From Owenia fusiformis (taxonomy: Eukaryota; Annelida; Polychaeta; Sabellida; Oweniidae): 64,000 nucleotides of DNA. This document shows, in pieces, positions 23,801-33,565 of this stretch (position 1 is its first letter; every line of letters begins with the position of its first letter). The stretch spans positions 26,706,822 to 26,770,821 of the forward strand of contig CAIIXF020000008.1 of assembly GCA_903813345.2 (NCBI GenBank), written 5' to 3'. A program made the position numbers and the translations under genes. Below the pieces are notes generated by a model that worked only from the letters and a program-made list of their open reading frames with translations, had not been told where the DNA came from and ran no database searches.

Positions 23801-26800
23801 TGTAGGGTAAGAATCTACTTATATTTACCATAATAATCCCAATTGACTTTGACAACCATGGTCACATAAGTTGATCTAGTTTTATATGATCCTATTTGCA
23901 TAGAATACTGGATGCATTCAGAACCTCTTTCAATGTAATGACTGAAAATTCTTGATAAATGTTAACTCTAGAATGTGAGAAATTAAATACGTAATTTCAT
24001 CACATCACATGTACTTTCTAACTGTAATGTACTGTATATTGAACATTTTACAGATCAAAAGTAGATATAGCAGCGTTCATCAGAACAGAGTATGACCCAG
24101 TAGATGTTTCATTCAGTTGCCCCCAGCCACATCAGATCTTTTCATCACATTACATGTACTTTCTAACTGTAATGTACAGTATATTAAACATTTTACAGGT
24201 CAAAAGTAGATATAGCAGCGTTCATCAGAACAGAGTATGACCCAGTGGATGTTTCATTCAGTTGCCTTCAGCCACATCAGATCTTTTCAGTGGAACAGTC
24301 CTCTAATGCTGTAGGGGAACATACAGTGGATATAACAGTCTACGAACATGTCAGAAATAAGGTAATCAAACTACATGTATATCTAAATGCATTTCTATTG
24401 TCTTGGTCACATTTGCTCCGATTTTCACTACAGCGCCCGGCCCGTCCGATTGAGTATTTTATTCAAAATTTAATACAATATTGAACAAAACATTCAATCG
24501 GCCAGGCGCCCGCCGATGGATCGGAGCATATGTGACCAAGGCATAAGCAAAATGTGCTTCATACTAAAGCTTGAGCATTTAATTTTTTAGTACAGAATGC
24601 ATGAACTTCAAAAAATAAAACAATAAAATTATATTAAGTTTTCCAAACAATTCTTGATTGATATAACGCTGGTGAAATAACTATTGGGAAAACTACTGAC
24701 AGCCTTGTTGTCATGTATTAACATTAAGATCGCTTGTCTTTATTTCCAGCTCCAAAGAGCAGCTGTTACAACAGTTCCTTTGAAAAGTAAGTTGATAATA
24801 AAATGATTCTAAGATACATATCTACATTTAGTGCACCCTGTAAAGTATATGTTTGTATACCCTGCTTTCATATACCACACAAATAAATTTACCTTAAATG
24901 TTTCAGGTAGTGCAGGGTGTCAGGCTAGGAACCATGGAGAAGACAGACAGTTGCTTGGTTTGCAAGATAACACACTGTGGCTCATATGTCTTTAAATGTT
25001 TCAGGTAGTGTAGTGCGTCAGGCTAGAAACCATGGAGAAGACAGACAGTTGCTTGGTTTACAAGATAACATACTGTAGCTCATATGTCCATAAATGTTTC
25101 AGGTAGTGTAGTGTGTCAAGCGAGGAACCATGGAGAAGACAGACAGTTGCTTGGTTTGCAAGATAATACTCTGGTGCTTCATGACGACCTCAGGAAGATC
25201 ACGCAGATGACACAAGCTGATGTGGTAAATTTCATTTACTTTATTGTTATGTTGAGTAACCTTGTGTATGTGCACTTAGAAAAAATTTTTAGATTTTGAT
25301 TTATTGGAAATAAAAAAAAAAATGTTGTTTTGAACATGAAATATTCAATTCTGAGAATGACACCTGATATCCATGTTTGAGAGTAGCTGTGGTAACTTTA
25401 GTGTAGCAATGTTACAAGGATGTAGAACCAATGCACTGATTTGCACCGTACATGTATATGCAATAAAACATTCACAATTATCTTATGATTGTTGAAGGTA
25501 TGTCAAAAGAAATAGCAAGATGGCTGGTTTCAGGAGGTCATGTTGCTATCAAATTGGCACATTCTCATTTCAGTTCATCTAATCACATTGAGTTATGGAG
25601 ATTGGCAGCAAAGGAAAGAAACGCATAAATACACCTTTGATAATTAACCTAAATGTCTGACTTTTCCAGGAAGTCAGTGTTGTGTGTTGGCATCCAGAAG
25701 ACACCATATTCTGTGTGTGTAGTAAAACAGGAGATATCCAGTTATTTGATATGGCTCTGTCTCCTCTCTTGACCAAAATGGTGTCTGAGACACCAGTCAC
25801 CAAGAATGTACTCTCCCTTGCTCCATATTTTAGGTGAGATATGTTAATTGTTACAGTAAGTAAACTGCACCAGCTTGTAGATTTATGCTGAAACAAGTGT
25901 AATGAACATATTTGTTAATATATATCTTGGCTGTAGTGTAAAGCTTCTTCTAGAATTAAATCTTATTTTCAAAAATTGTTTCTCTATTACTAGCTGATTT
26001 GAAAATAGTGACTGGTTTAAAATATCCACTGTAGATTTGTTTTTATAGTATCCAGCTTTTTTGTGGATGGTGTTTGGAAGATGGTGTTTGGGAGTTGATG
26101 TTTGGCAGTCAGTGTCTGTAACAAATGCTAGGTAGTCACATTTTGCAAGTTAATGCCTTGTTACTTTCATACCTTACAGGTTTAGTATTTATGAACTTTT
26201 TTTCAGATCTCCGCCAAGAGTTTGTTCGGTGGAATGGTGCAACTTTCCCTGTGAAGCACCTGGCATCGACACCACAGAACCACTGCTTATACATTTTGAC
26301 AGGTATGTAGTCATTTGCAACGTAAAATTCGATATACAAGGCAGGCCCATAGTCAGGTGGACCCCTGGCCAAAAATTCTTTCAAAATCATGCAGTTTTCA
26401 CCATTCTGATTTTGATCCAAATCAGTCAAATATGAACCCCCCTTTGGCAAAATCTGGCAATGGGCCTGCATTTACTGTATATTTCAATGAAAAGTCTTCA
26501 AGATCGTGGTACATTCTCTCTGCCAAGTTGATGTCCAGCCAGAAGACTATTATACGAAAAAATGTGAACAACAACACATTGATATCTGATAAAAACTCTC
26601 ACTTTTCTTTAGAATAGTTTAATTATTGTTGTGATATTTTGACTTCAGGGGACCTCTTGGGCTACTTCTCTTCCAAGGTGGAGCGATGAATGGTAGTGTC
26701 CTGACCCCTTTACACCTGTTGAACCACTACTGCAGGCACAGGCAGATGGACCAGGTAAATGTACTGATATAGCTTATAAATATTATTTTAATAATAAGAA

Positions 26801-29800
26801 CTTAATATTTGTGTACAAGCAAACCTTATATCTAAATATCTAAATCAACAAAATTGTCTATAAGAATGAAAATTTTCTAAAACAATGTTAACTATCAAGC
26901 GGATGGTAAGTGCCATTTTGGATATACCACTTAAGGGAAGGTAACAGGGAATGCATGATACGGTTACAGTCATGAAACCAAAATTCCAGTTACCTTCCCT
27001 TAAGCAGGGGAAGATATAGTTGAACTGTAGCGCCTATGCATGATATATGAACAATTGACCATACTCCAGTTCCCATGTCATATAAGCCTAGTTAAGTTCA
27101 AATATGAAAGTATTATGTCAACTATAAAGTAGTTTAATTCAATGAAAACTAAATATTGGAATCTACACTTACCATCGCCATCTTAAATGGGGAGGTAAAA
27201 GGCAAAGCCGCTACCTTTGATTGATATTGACCAATGATGTTTCTGTCTTTATTTGAGGCAGTGAATCTATGTAGTAGTCTAAACTGGGACTTTAATATTC
27301 ATTCCAGGCAGTGAATCTATGTAGTAGTCTAAACTGGGACTTTAATATTCATTCCAGGCAGTGAATCTCTGTAGTAGTCTAAACTGGGACTTTAATATTC
27401 ATTCCAGGCAGTGAATCCATGTAGTAGTCTAAACTGTGACTTTAATATTCATTCCAGGCAGTGAATTTATGTAGTAGTCTAAACTGGGACTTTTATATTC
27501 ATTCCAGGCAGTGAATCTATGTAGTAGTCTAAACTGGGACTTTTATATTCATTCCAGGCAGTGAATCTATGTAGTAGTCTAAACTGGGACTTTAATATTC
27601 ATTCCAGGCAGTGAATCTATGTAGTAGTCTAAACTGGGACTTTAATATTCATTCCAGGCAGTGAATCTATGTAGTAGCCTAAATTGGGACTCAGATGGGC
27701 CTAGTTGTTATACAGTGCTGAGTAAGGTCATGAACTGTCTACTAAAGATGAGCCTTAACCCAGATAGGGAAGGTAGGACTCTAGTTGTATTTGTAGATAA
27801 GTTAATCAATGTGTGCTTGTATATAAAGAACTGGAATTTCTGAAAATTACAATTTAAGCAATAGTTATGCTTGAATTTTATATGTATTAATAAACGTAAA
27901 GCTTAAATTATACAGAGCAGACTTTTTAAGTATTATGTTGTGAAAATCTTCCTTGATCAAGTACCCTCTAACAGAGAGCTACATTTTTACTCTTTGAATA
28001 AGAAGTATTGCACAGACGTTTACTTTGTCTTATAAGAACCTGGTGTTTCTTTTAAATTATTTCATATTCATACTTCCATTAAAGCTCCCATATAAAGTTT
28101 AAAAGGTCACATATTTTTAAACTGTACAAGGGGACTTTAAAACCCTTGGCAATAATTGTGGAGATCTCATTTGCATCAAAACTATCTGTTAGCTTTTGGG
28201 GTTCAGGGAACATGTCACAACAAGTCATGAATTGAAATATAACATTGAAAAACATCTGTTTATAGCTCAATTAGAGACATGTCTTGGATGTTTCTATGCA
28301 CCATGCCGCCCTCTATCAGAAGTGACTGTGTTAGAATACAGGGATCAGATCAGTAGATTGGCTCGGAGATTCTTCCATCATCTTCTCAGGTATAACCTAG
28401 AAATTTACTGGGGTAGATCCACAGTTGTTAAAATATCTGAAATAAACTACATGTATGTTGAATAGGTCAGTTTTTATGCCACCATGACAAGTGGTGACAT
28501 GTTATTATGGTCTCCAACTTTTTTATGGACAATGATAGGGAGTTGATGTTCGTTGTCCAGGATCTGAAACAAATGGCAGGTGGTGACATTTTGCATATCA
28601 ATGCCTTGTTATATAATGAGTTGATTCTCCACACAAACACTATCTTTAAAAGTACCTTTAACATTTAAATAGAATATCAGACTATTTCATTTGATTATAT
28701 TATGCTATGCATTTCTGTTTTTACTTCGAGTAATAAAATAAATGAGAAATCAATTAGCTGATTCAAATTAGAAATTAAACCTTTTAAATGATGATATATT
28801 CAGCCTAAAAGCATTTTCTACTCAAAATCAACCTTTGATTTTCCCAAGCTTGGGGGGTATAACATGTATTGTAAGCGATAACTTAACATATGAATTAAAT
28901 GATTAAAAAAATATTTAGATAGTTTTCATTGTTTATCGGTCATAATTTCAAAAGGTTATTACAGTAATTTTGTAAACAACTTCAAGTCATAATAATGTTA
29001 ATATCTGTTTAAATACACAAAGCAACCAATTATCCATCTTTCAGGTATTCTAGATTTGAGAAAGCTTTCCTTCTAGCAGTCGACATTGGCTCCAGGGACC
29101 TCTTCATGGTGAGTTTTTGTGGAATACTCTGATTTGACAGCTATGCATTAAATACAACATTTGAGAACATTTAAGCGGCATTAGAACTGTAGAATGTAGA
29201 TTTTACATCAAATGCGGTAACTCTTTTTATTGTAGCTAATCCAATCTACAGTTTACATATTCTTTCTTAAAATTAGTCCACAGTGCATTTCTAGATAACG
29301 AAGTGTAGTACAGTACATGTACTTTGTATGTATGTAAAATATTTCTGTGTTTAAGGACATATACCATGTTGCGAAAGACAGAGGAGAACTTGCTCTAGCA
29401 GCAGCTGCTAAACGTAAGGCAGACCAGATAGAGGCACAGACTGTTGGACCTTATGGTGAGTCACAGTACACTCTCAGTGCCTCTTGCAACTCAGTTGAGG
29501 ATTGGGTATTGATTAAATTGGATGCAACGTATTAAGAATGTAAACAGTTAGAATGAGTTTTTTTCAAAAAGCATACTGATATTTCCCTTGATCAGGTACA
29601 AACATTAATTTTATTCATTTAAAGGTTTCTGTTTTTTGTTAAATTTGACTTTTTATGTATTTGCCATTTACTTCATATACCTATACCAGAATTAGTTATT
29701 TAAATACTCTTTACTTGCTGCCTTTTGCAACTCACGATTTCTAAAATATTCCTAATGTTTTGGATGCAAGGTATAAAGAGTGTAAACAGTTAGAATCAGT

Positions 29801-31291
29801 CTTTTCTAAAGCATACTGATATTTTCCTTAAACAGGTACAAACATTAATTTTATTCATTTAAAGGTTTCTGGTTGTTGGTTTTTTTTTGTTGTTTTTTTA
29901 TTTCAAAGAAAAAACATGTTAAAGCAATTGCAAGTTTTTGTTAAATTTGACTTTGTACGTATTTGCCATTTACTTCATATACCTATACCAGAATTAGTTA
30001 TTTAAATACTCTTTACTTGCTGTCTTTAAGCTGATGATATCATTTCAGGTGTTGAAGGCTATGGTGAGCTGGGCCCTGACCCTTATTGGTCAGGGGAAGT
30101 GTCGCTGGAACCTAATGGCTTAGTTGAGCAGCTGGACAGTATGCATGCCCCCCAGGCCCGCCAGGCCCCACAGACGCACTCACAGTATGTGCAGCAGCTA
30201 GAGAGGGGAGAAGATATGGCTAGACTGAACCCTGCTCAACTCCAAGCACAGTTTGCGCCACCTATAGACCCCAACTCTGTCACTATACAGGAAGAAGAGG
30301 TTGGTCAAGAAACATCCATTTTCTCAAAGTTTCAAGACTGGACACTAATGACACTTATTTCGTAATAACTGTCTCACAGTGTTATACCTCTTTTGTACAC
30401 TATTGAATTTTCAATTCAGTTCAATTTGTTTATATCACAAAACACATACAATATACATATACCAGGTAAATCAATAAGTTCCCGGAAAAAGGCTCTCATT
30501 TCTTTAGTTTTGTACCAATCTTCGTGAAACTTTCACAGATGAAGGATAATTTAGTTTCTAATTACTTCCTGCAATATGAGATTTTGTCAACCAATCATTC
30601 TTAAGGCATGGTTGTCATAGCAAGGGCAGACCAAAAGTGAGTGACAACCCGAGAGCAGGACGTCCCGTCCAGTGAGTACGCCTGCGGGAACTATTTTGAA
30701 CATCTGGAGTTAACATTTTACACATGCATTGATTATCTATCAAATGTATGCTACTTAATAGACATCACATGATAATTTTGTAGAAGTTTATATATTGTAT
30801 TAATAATTGATCTTTACCATACATTTTGGTTTTCGTCATAGATTTTCTCCCATTATTCACCATTTAAAAGTTGCCCCGCAGGGCGTTTCTTCAAGTTGCT
30901 ATGGCAACCATGTCTTAAGAAGGATTAACCGAAAAAATTTCATATTCCACAAAGTAAGGAGAAACTAAATTATCTTTCATCTGTGAAAGTTTCAATAAGA
31001 TTGGTACAAAAATAAAGAAATGAGAGCCTTTTTCCGGGAACCTATTATATTGATTTACCTGGTACAATGAGTGGGTGACACAAGGGTTTGTGTATATTCC
31101 CAAGATGGAGCAAATTAATACAAAGTATGTTGGAGTAAAATTTGTTTTCGTCTTATCCATACGAATATGCTTTACTTCTGTTGAATAAGTCAACCAATAA
31201 TGTCTGGGGAGCTTCATTTTTGCCATTTATTTTCCAGGAAATCGATGAAACATCCGGCACAGTGAAAGTTATCCACTTTGGAATGGTTTAA
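17835..31291 (+). CDS. WDPCP: WD repeat-containing planar cell polarity effector (Fritz), complete, 20 exons
   Basis: Fritz/WDPCP works with the CPLANE proteins Inturned and Fuzzy in ciliogenesis and planar cell polarity (family knowledge). Exons: 17835-17895, 19897-19992, 21442-21512, 21921-21980, 22239-22359, 22904-23034, 23302-23379, 23706-23806, 24199-24361, 24750-24786, 25103-25224, 25670-25833, 26207-26302, 26649-26754, 27658-27772, 28266-28389, 29045-29108, 29356-29455, 30049-30299, 31238-31291. All phases agree and give 704 aa; human is about 746. Recognised blocks: N-terminal TELHLWTLRN, IDKSLVGKLSADV, EEAWPWSPMSSD, TEYDPVDV, GDIQLFDMALSP, RGPLGLLLF, LEYRDQISRLARRFFHHLLR, RFEKAFLLAVDIGSRDLFM and C-terminal KVIHFGMV. 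Donors are GT; exon 19 uses the weak GTTGGT. Three exons have tandem partial copies just upstream. Confidence 0.95.
17955..18014. mobile_element. 60-bp TA-flanked inverted repeat
   Basis: CAGGGTAGG at the left and its inverse CCTACCCTG at the right are flanked by TA in WDPCP intron 1. It looks like a minimal deletion derivative of the same mariner-type end family as 1119 and 59722. Confidence 0.5.
18501..18788. repeat. Short interspersed inverted-repeat element with poly-G/C inner ends
   Basis: CATAGGCATAGCCATGGGGGG on one side and GGCTACGCCCCTG on the other are imperfect inverted copies around two copies of GATCGCACCCCCC. TAGA is present at both flanks. Intronic in WDPCP; no coding content. 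Confidence 0.45.
21622..21772 (+). repeat. Interspersed repeat family R, copy 1
   Basis: Begins TTGTGACATTGTTATGGTCT and ends GGTGGTGACATTTTGCATGT then TAATGCC, with tandem TTGGTGTTTGG-like words between. Similar copies lie at 22576, 26047, 28476, 36509 and, inverted, 37842. It resembles no element I can name. Confidence 0.65.
22576..22675 (+). repeat. Interspersed repeat family R, copy 2
   Basis: TTGTGACATTATTATAGTCT through GGCAGGTGGTGACATTTTGC and ATTAATGCC; a shorter middle than copy 1. In WDPCP intron 5. Confidence 0.65.
24000..24290 (+). repeat. 145-bp tandem duplication of WDPCP exon 9 head
   Basis: Two copies, 145 bp apart, each hold intron tail, acceptor (ATTTTACAG) and the first about 90 nt of exon 9 (TCAAAAGTAGATATAGCAGC onward). 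The first copy (from 24054) breaks off at the ATCTTTTCA block and has no donor. The second (from 24199) continues to the complete exon. Confidence 0.85.
24402..24541. mobile_element. Short inverted-repeat element, family B copy 1
   Basis: CTTGGTCACATTTGCTCCGA and its inverse TCGGAGCATATGTGACCAAG enclose a G+C-rich pair (GCGCCCGGC ... CCAGGCGCCC) and an A+T core. WDPCP intron 9. A relative sits in the TGF-beta gene intron at 35086. Confidence 0.7.
24901..25190 (+). repeat. 98-bp triple duplication of WDPCP exon 11 head
   Basis: Three acceptors TTTCAG|GTAGTG lie exactly 98 bp apart (exon starts 24907, 25005, 25103). Each is followed by about 75 nt of the same coding sequence. The first two copies end in in-frame stops and lack a donor; only the third leads into the full exon ending at 25224. 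Confidence 0.88.
26047..26163 (+). repeat. Interspersed repeat family R, copy 3
   Basis: TTTTTTGTGGATGGTGTTTGG near the start, then GTCTGTAACAAATGCTAGGT, ACATTTTGCAAGTTAATGCC at the end. In WDPCP intron 12, only about 45 bp before exon 13. Confidence 0.6.
26930..27004. repeat. 75-bp palindromic element
   Basis: CTTAAGGGAAGGTAAC and its exact inverse GTTACCTTCCCTTAAG surround a 43-bp core in WDPCP intron 14. Possibly a miniature transposon. Confidence 0.55.
27258..27657 (+). repeat. Eight 50-bp copies of a 3' splice site and exon 15 head
   Basis: Units start every 50 bp (27258, 27308, ... 27608). Each holds GCAGTGAATCTATGTAGTAG, TCTAAACTGGGAC, then TTTAATATTCATTCCAG, which is the acceptor of the next unit. 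The real exon 15 starts at 27658. Reading from an upstream acceptor meets a TGA at the next unit start, so only the last acceptor makes full-length protein. Confidence 0.92.
28476..28610 (+). repeat. Interspersed repeat family R, copy 4
   Basis: GTGGTGACATGTTATTATGG, CTCCAACTTTTTTATGGAC, then GGCAGGTGGTGACATTTTGC and ATATCAATGCC. In WDPCP intron 16. Confidence 0.65.
29560..30040 (+). repeat. Duplicated intron segment in WDPCP intron 18
   Basis: A block with TACAAACATTAATTTTATTC then ATTTAAAGGTTTCTG and a block with ATTTGCCATTTACTTCATAT each occur twice, about 260-300 bp apart (near 29599/29837 and 29661/29958). This is a direct duplication with small indels; no coding sequence. Confidence 0.6.
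30462..31062. mobile_element. Mariner-type remnant with about 170-bp inverted arms
   Basis: CCAGGTAAATCAATAAGTTC at the left is matched in inverse orientation by GATTTACCTGG at the right, both flanked by TA. The arms go on through CTCTCATTTCTTTAG and GTGAAACTTTCACAGATGAA. At 30637-30669 a plus-strand reading gives VSDNPRAGRPV, like the linker after the DNA-binding domain of mariner transposases, but stops follow at once. Lies between WDPCP exons 19 and 20. Confidence 0.7.
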
Positions 31292-33565
31292 ACTTGAATG
31301 CCTAGGCAGATCTCATACATCAGGGAACAGAGATTTTTGAAGAGGGATATCATATGTATATGGATGTATAATGAAACAAGAGAACCCATGTATCTGGGTT
31401 TCTACTGCAAAATGGACTATTGATACATGTTATATGTGTTTCTTAAGTGTTGTGAGCTAGAGACCCTAGGCCCCCTGTGCTAACTAGATTCAATCTGGGC
31501 CAAACTAAAAACAATTTCAAAAGTCCTGTCAAAAGTTAGTATACCATAGCAGCGTCACTACTGTAATACTTTCTAGCTGGGAAGGAGAAAATCCTCACCC
31601 AAATTACACATTCCGTCCCCTTATATCTACTGAGTCTCGATTGACAACAATTTAATGCGAACATTATTTAGAAATATTTTTTATAACTGTTTTTGTTAAC
31701 ATTTTTTGTTTTTTTAGTGCAATTGTTTTTGCTCCTTTCTACCAATTCTTGAGAATGAAATAAAATGTCTTTCCGAACCTTGTTGGAACGACATAGCATA
31801 TACAACATGTTTTTAGACCTCTCAATAGTATAGTTATACAAAGGAATTTTTGGTTGATTTAAAAAAAAATATTCAAAAAATTAAAACAAAATCCCCTCAA
31901 AATAGATAAAAATCAAGATAAACCTTTCATTTCATTAACAAGATACTTTTTTAAAATCAACCAAAATTTCCTTTGTTCAATTACAATATTGAGAGACCTA
32001 AACATGTTGTGTTTATGTCGTTTTGTTCCAATGAAGTTCGGAAAGATGTTTTATTTCACTCTGGAAACATGATACCAAGAACAAAACAAGTGTTTGATGT
32101 GTTTTCTAAAACAATATAGATGAAAGTGTATATATATTTTTCAAATTATATTGTTACCATTCAAAAGATGACCATTAACTTGACGATGTGTTAAATTTTT
32201 AGATTTTTTTATGACTGGTTAAAGAGAAACGTGTGTTCAAAAAGTTCTCCATATCGATACCACTCCTTTTAAGGAAATGAAATGAGATATTTTTTTAGTC
32301 CAGGTTGTGAATATTGATTCTGGTGAACTAGAGGGGAAATTTGTTTGTAGCAAAACACAAAGGAGAGGTTTTGTACAACGTGTTATAGGTAAAACATATC
32401 CGCAACCGCATCTCATTTTAATTGAAATCTGGTGAATGCAATACGGATTTTAGATATGCTGAGCTAAAGACGTTGAACGAAACCTCTCGATTTACTGGAA
32501 TAATACCTACATTTATCACATGGTAAGGGATTTCTAAGCATCTTGATTGGTCAATTGTGATGATGTATATTCTTATTAACCATGTCATAAGTCATATACT
32601 AAACATTCCATTGAATCATGTACTTGTACAAAGAGATTGTATATTTTAAATATAAATGGAATCAGCTGAAAATCTTTATTGTTATAGTGTATCTAAGGAA
32701 GATGCCACACAGATCAGTGACAAAGAAATATTGATTATTAATGATAATCTAAAGTGAGATTACTGTTTCTGATGTTCTGATGAGTTATCAAAAGCATTTA
32801 ATCATAATATAGGCCAATTCATGCAAAAGTTAAGATTTTCGGGAGGACATCCTTACATTTATATGTATAAAACTAGTAAAGAGATGTGACCTATAGATGT
32901 ATGTTTGTCATATAGATATATAACATCAACAACGTTTTCAACTGTCCATTTGAGATCACTATAATACAATAAAACCTGTGTACATTGAACACCTATGGAG
33001 CCACAAAAATGTGTTCACTGTTTGTAGGAGACAGTACAGAGAATCAATTTTATTCAGAAGTCAGTGGAGTATATGCTGAGAAGGGACGTTCACTAGACAT
33101 GGGTGTTCGCTAGCGAGAGGTGTTCATTAAGACAGGTTTCACTGTATTTTCAGTATTTATTTCAGTCTCACACCACAATATAAAATACAAGTATAAAATA
33201 GTATAAATTAAAATCTATCTACCTTGGCTGTTTTGACCTATGAGAGATTAAAGGCAGAGAATTCACGAGTTATTTTTAAAGTCTAAAAGAGTAAAATCAT
33301 TTTATCAGTGTTTTTGACAGTGTTCTTTGATAAAGCAAACTGCTAAATCGGATTGAGAGTATTGACGTTCGGAATGTTCTCAAGGTATTCGAAAAATATA
33401 GGCTATTTTAGATTTTTCAAAGGAATTGCTCTGAAGATGTAATTGAAGAGTACGATTTACCGTAGAAAAGACATATTTTTGATTCACGACATCCAGTCTG
33501 ATTATTTACAATGTCACCATCGACCAGCGACCAGCGACTAAATTCAACGTTCATCGACGAGCACG
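31292..33565. other. WDPCP 3' UTR and intergenic DNA
   Basis: No exon recognised. An AATAAA lies at about 31759 inside the palindrome at 31735-32075. The rest is A+T-rich with no feature I can name. Confidence 0.5.
31735..32075. repeat. Large imperfect palindrome after WDPCP
   Basis: Arms of about 115-125 bp: the left has GAATGAAATAAAATGTCTTT, ACAACATGTTTTTAGACCTC; the right has the inverse GAGACCTAAACATGTTGT and AAGATGTTTTATTTCACTCT. The centre is A+T-rich. Probably a foldback or miniature transposon; it may supply the WDPCP poly(A) signal. Confidence 0.65.

Noticed and set aside
27258..27657. Multiple real coding copies making a repeat protein
   Set aside because: The unit is 50 bp, not a multiple of three, and reading through gives TGA in the next unit.
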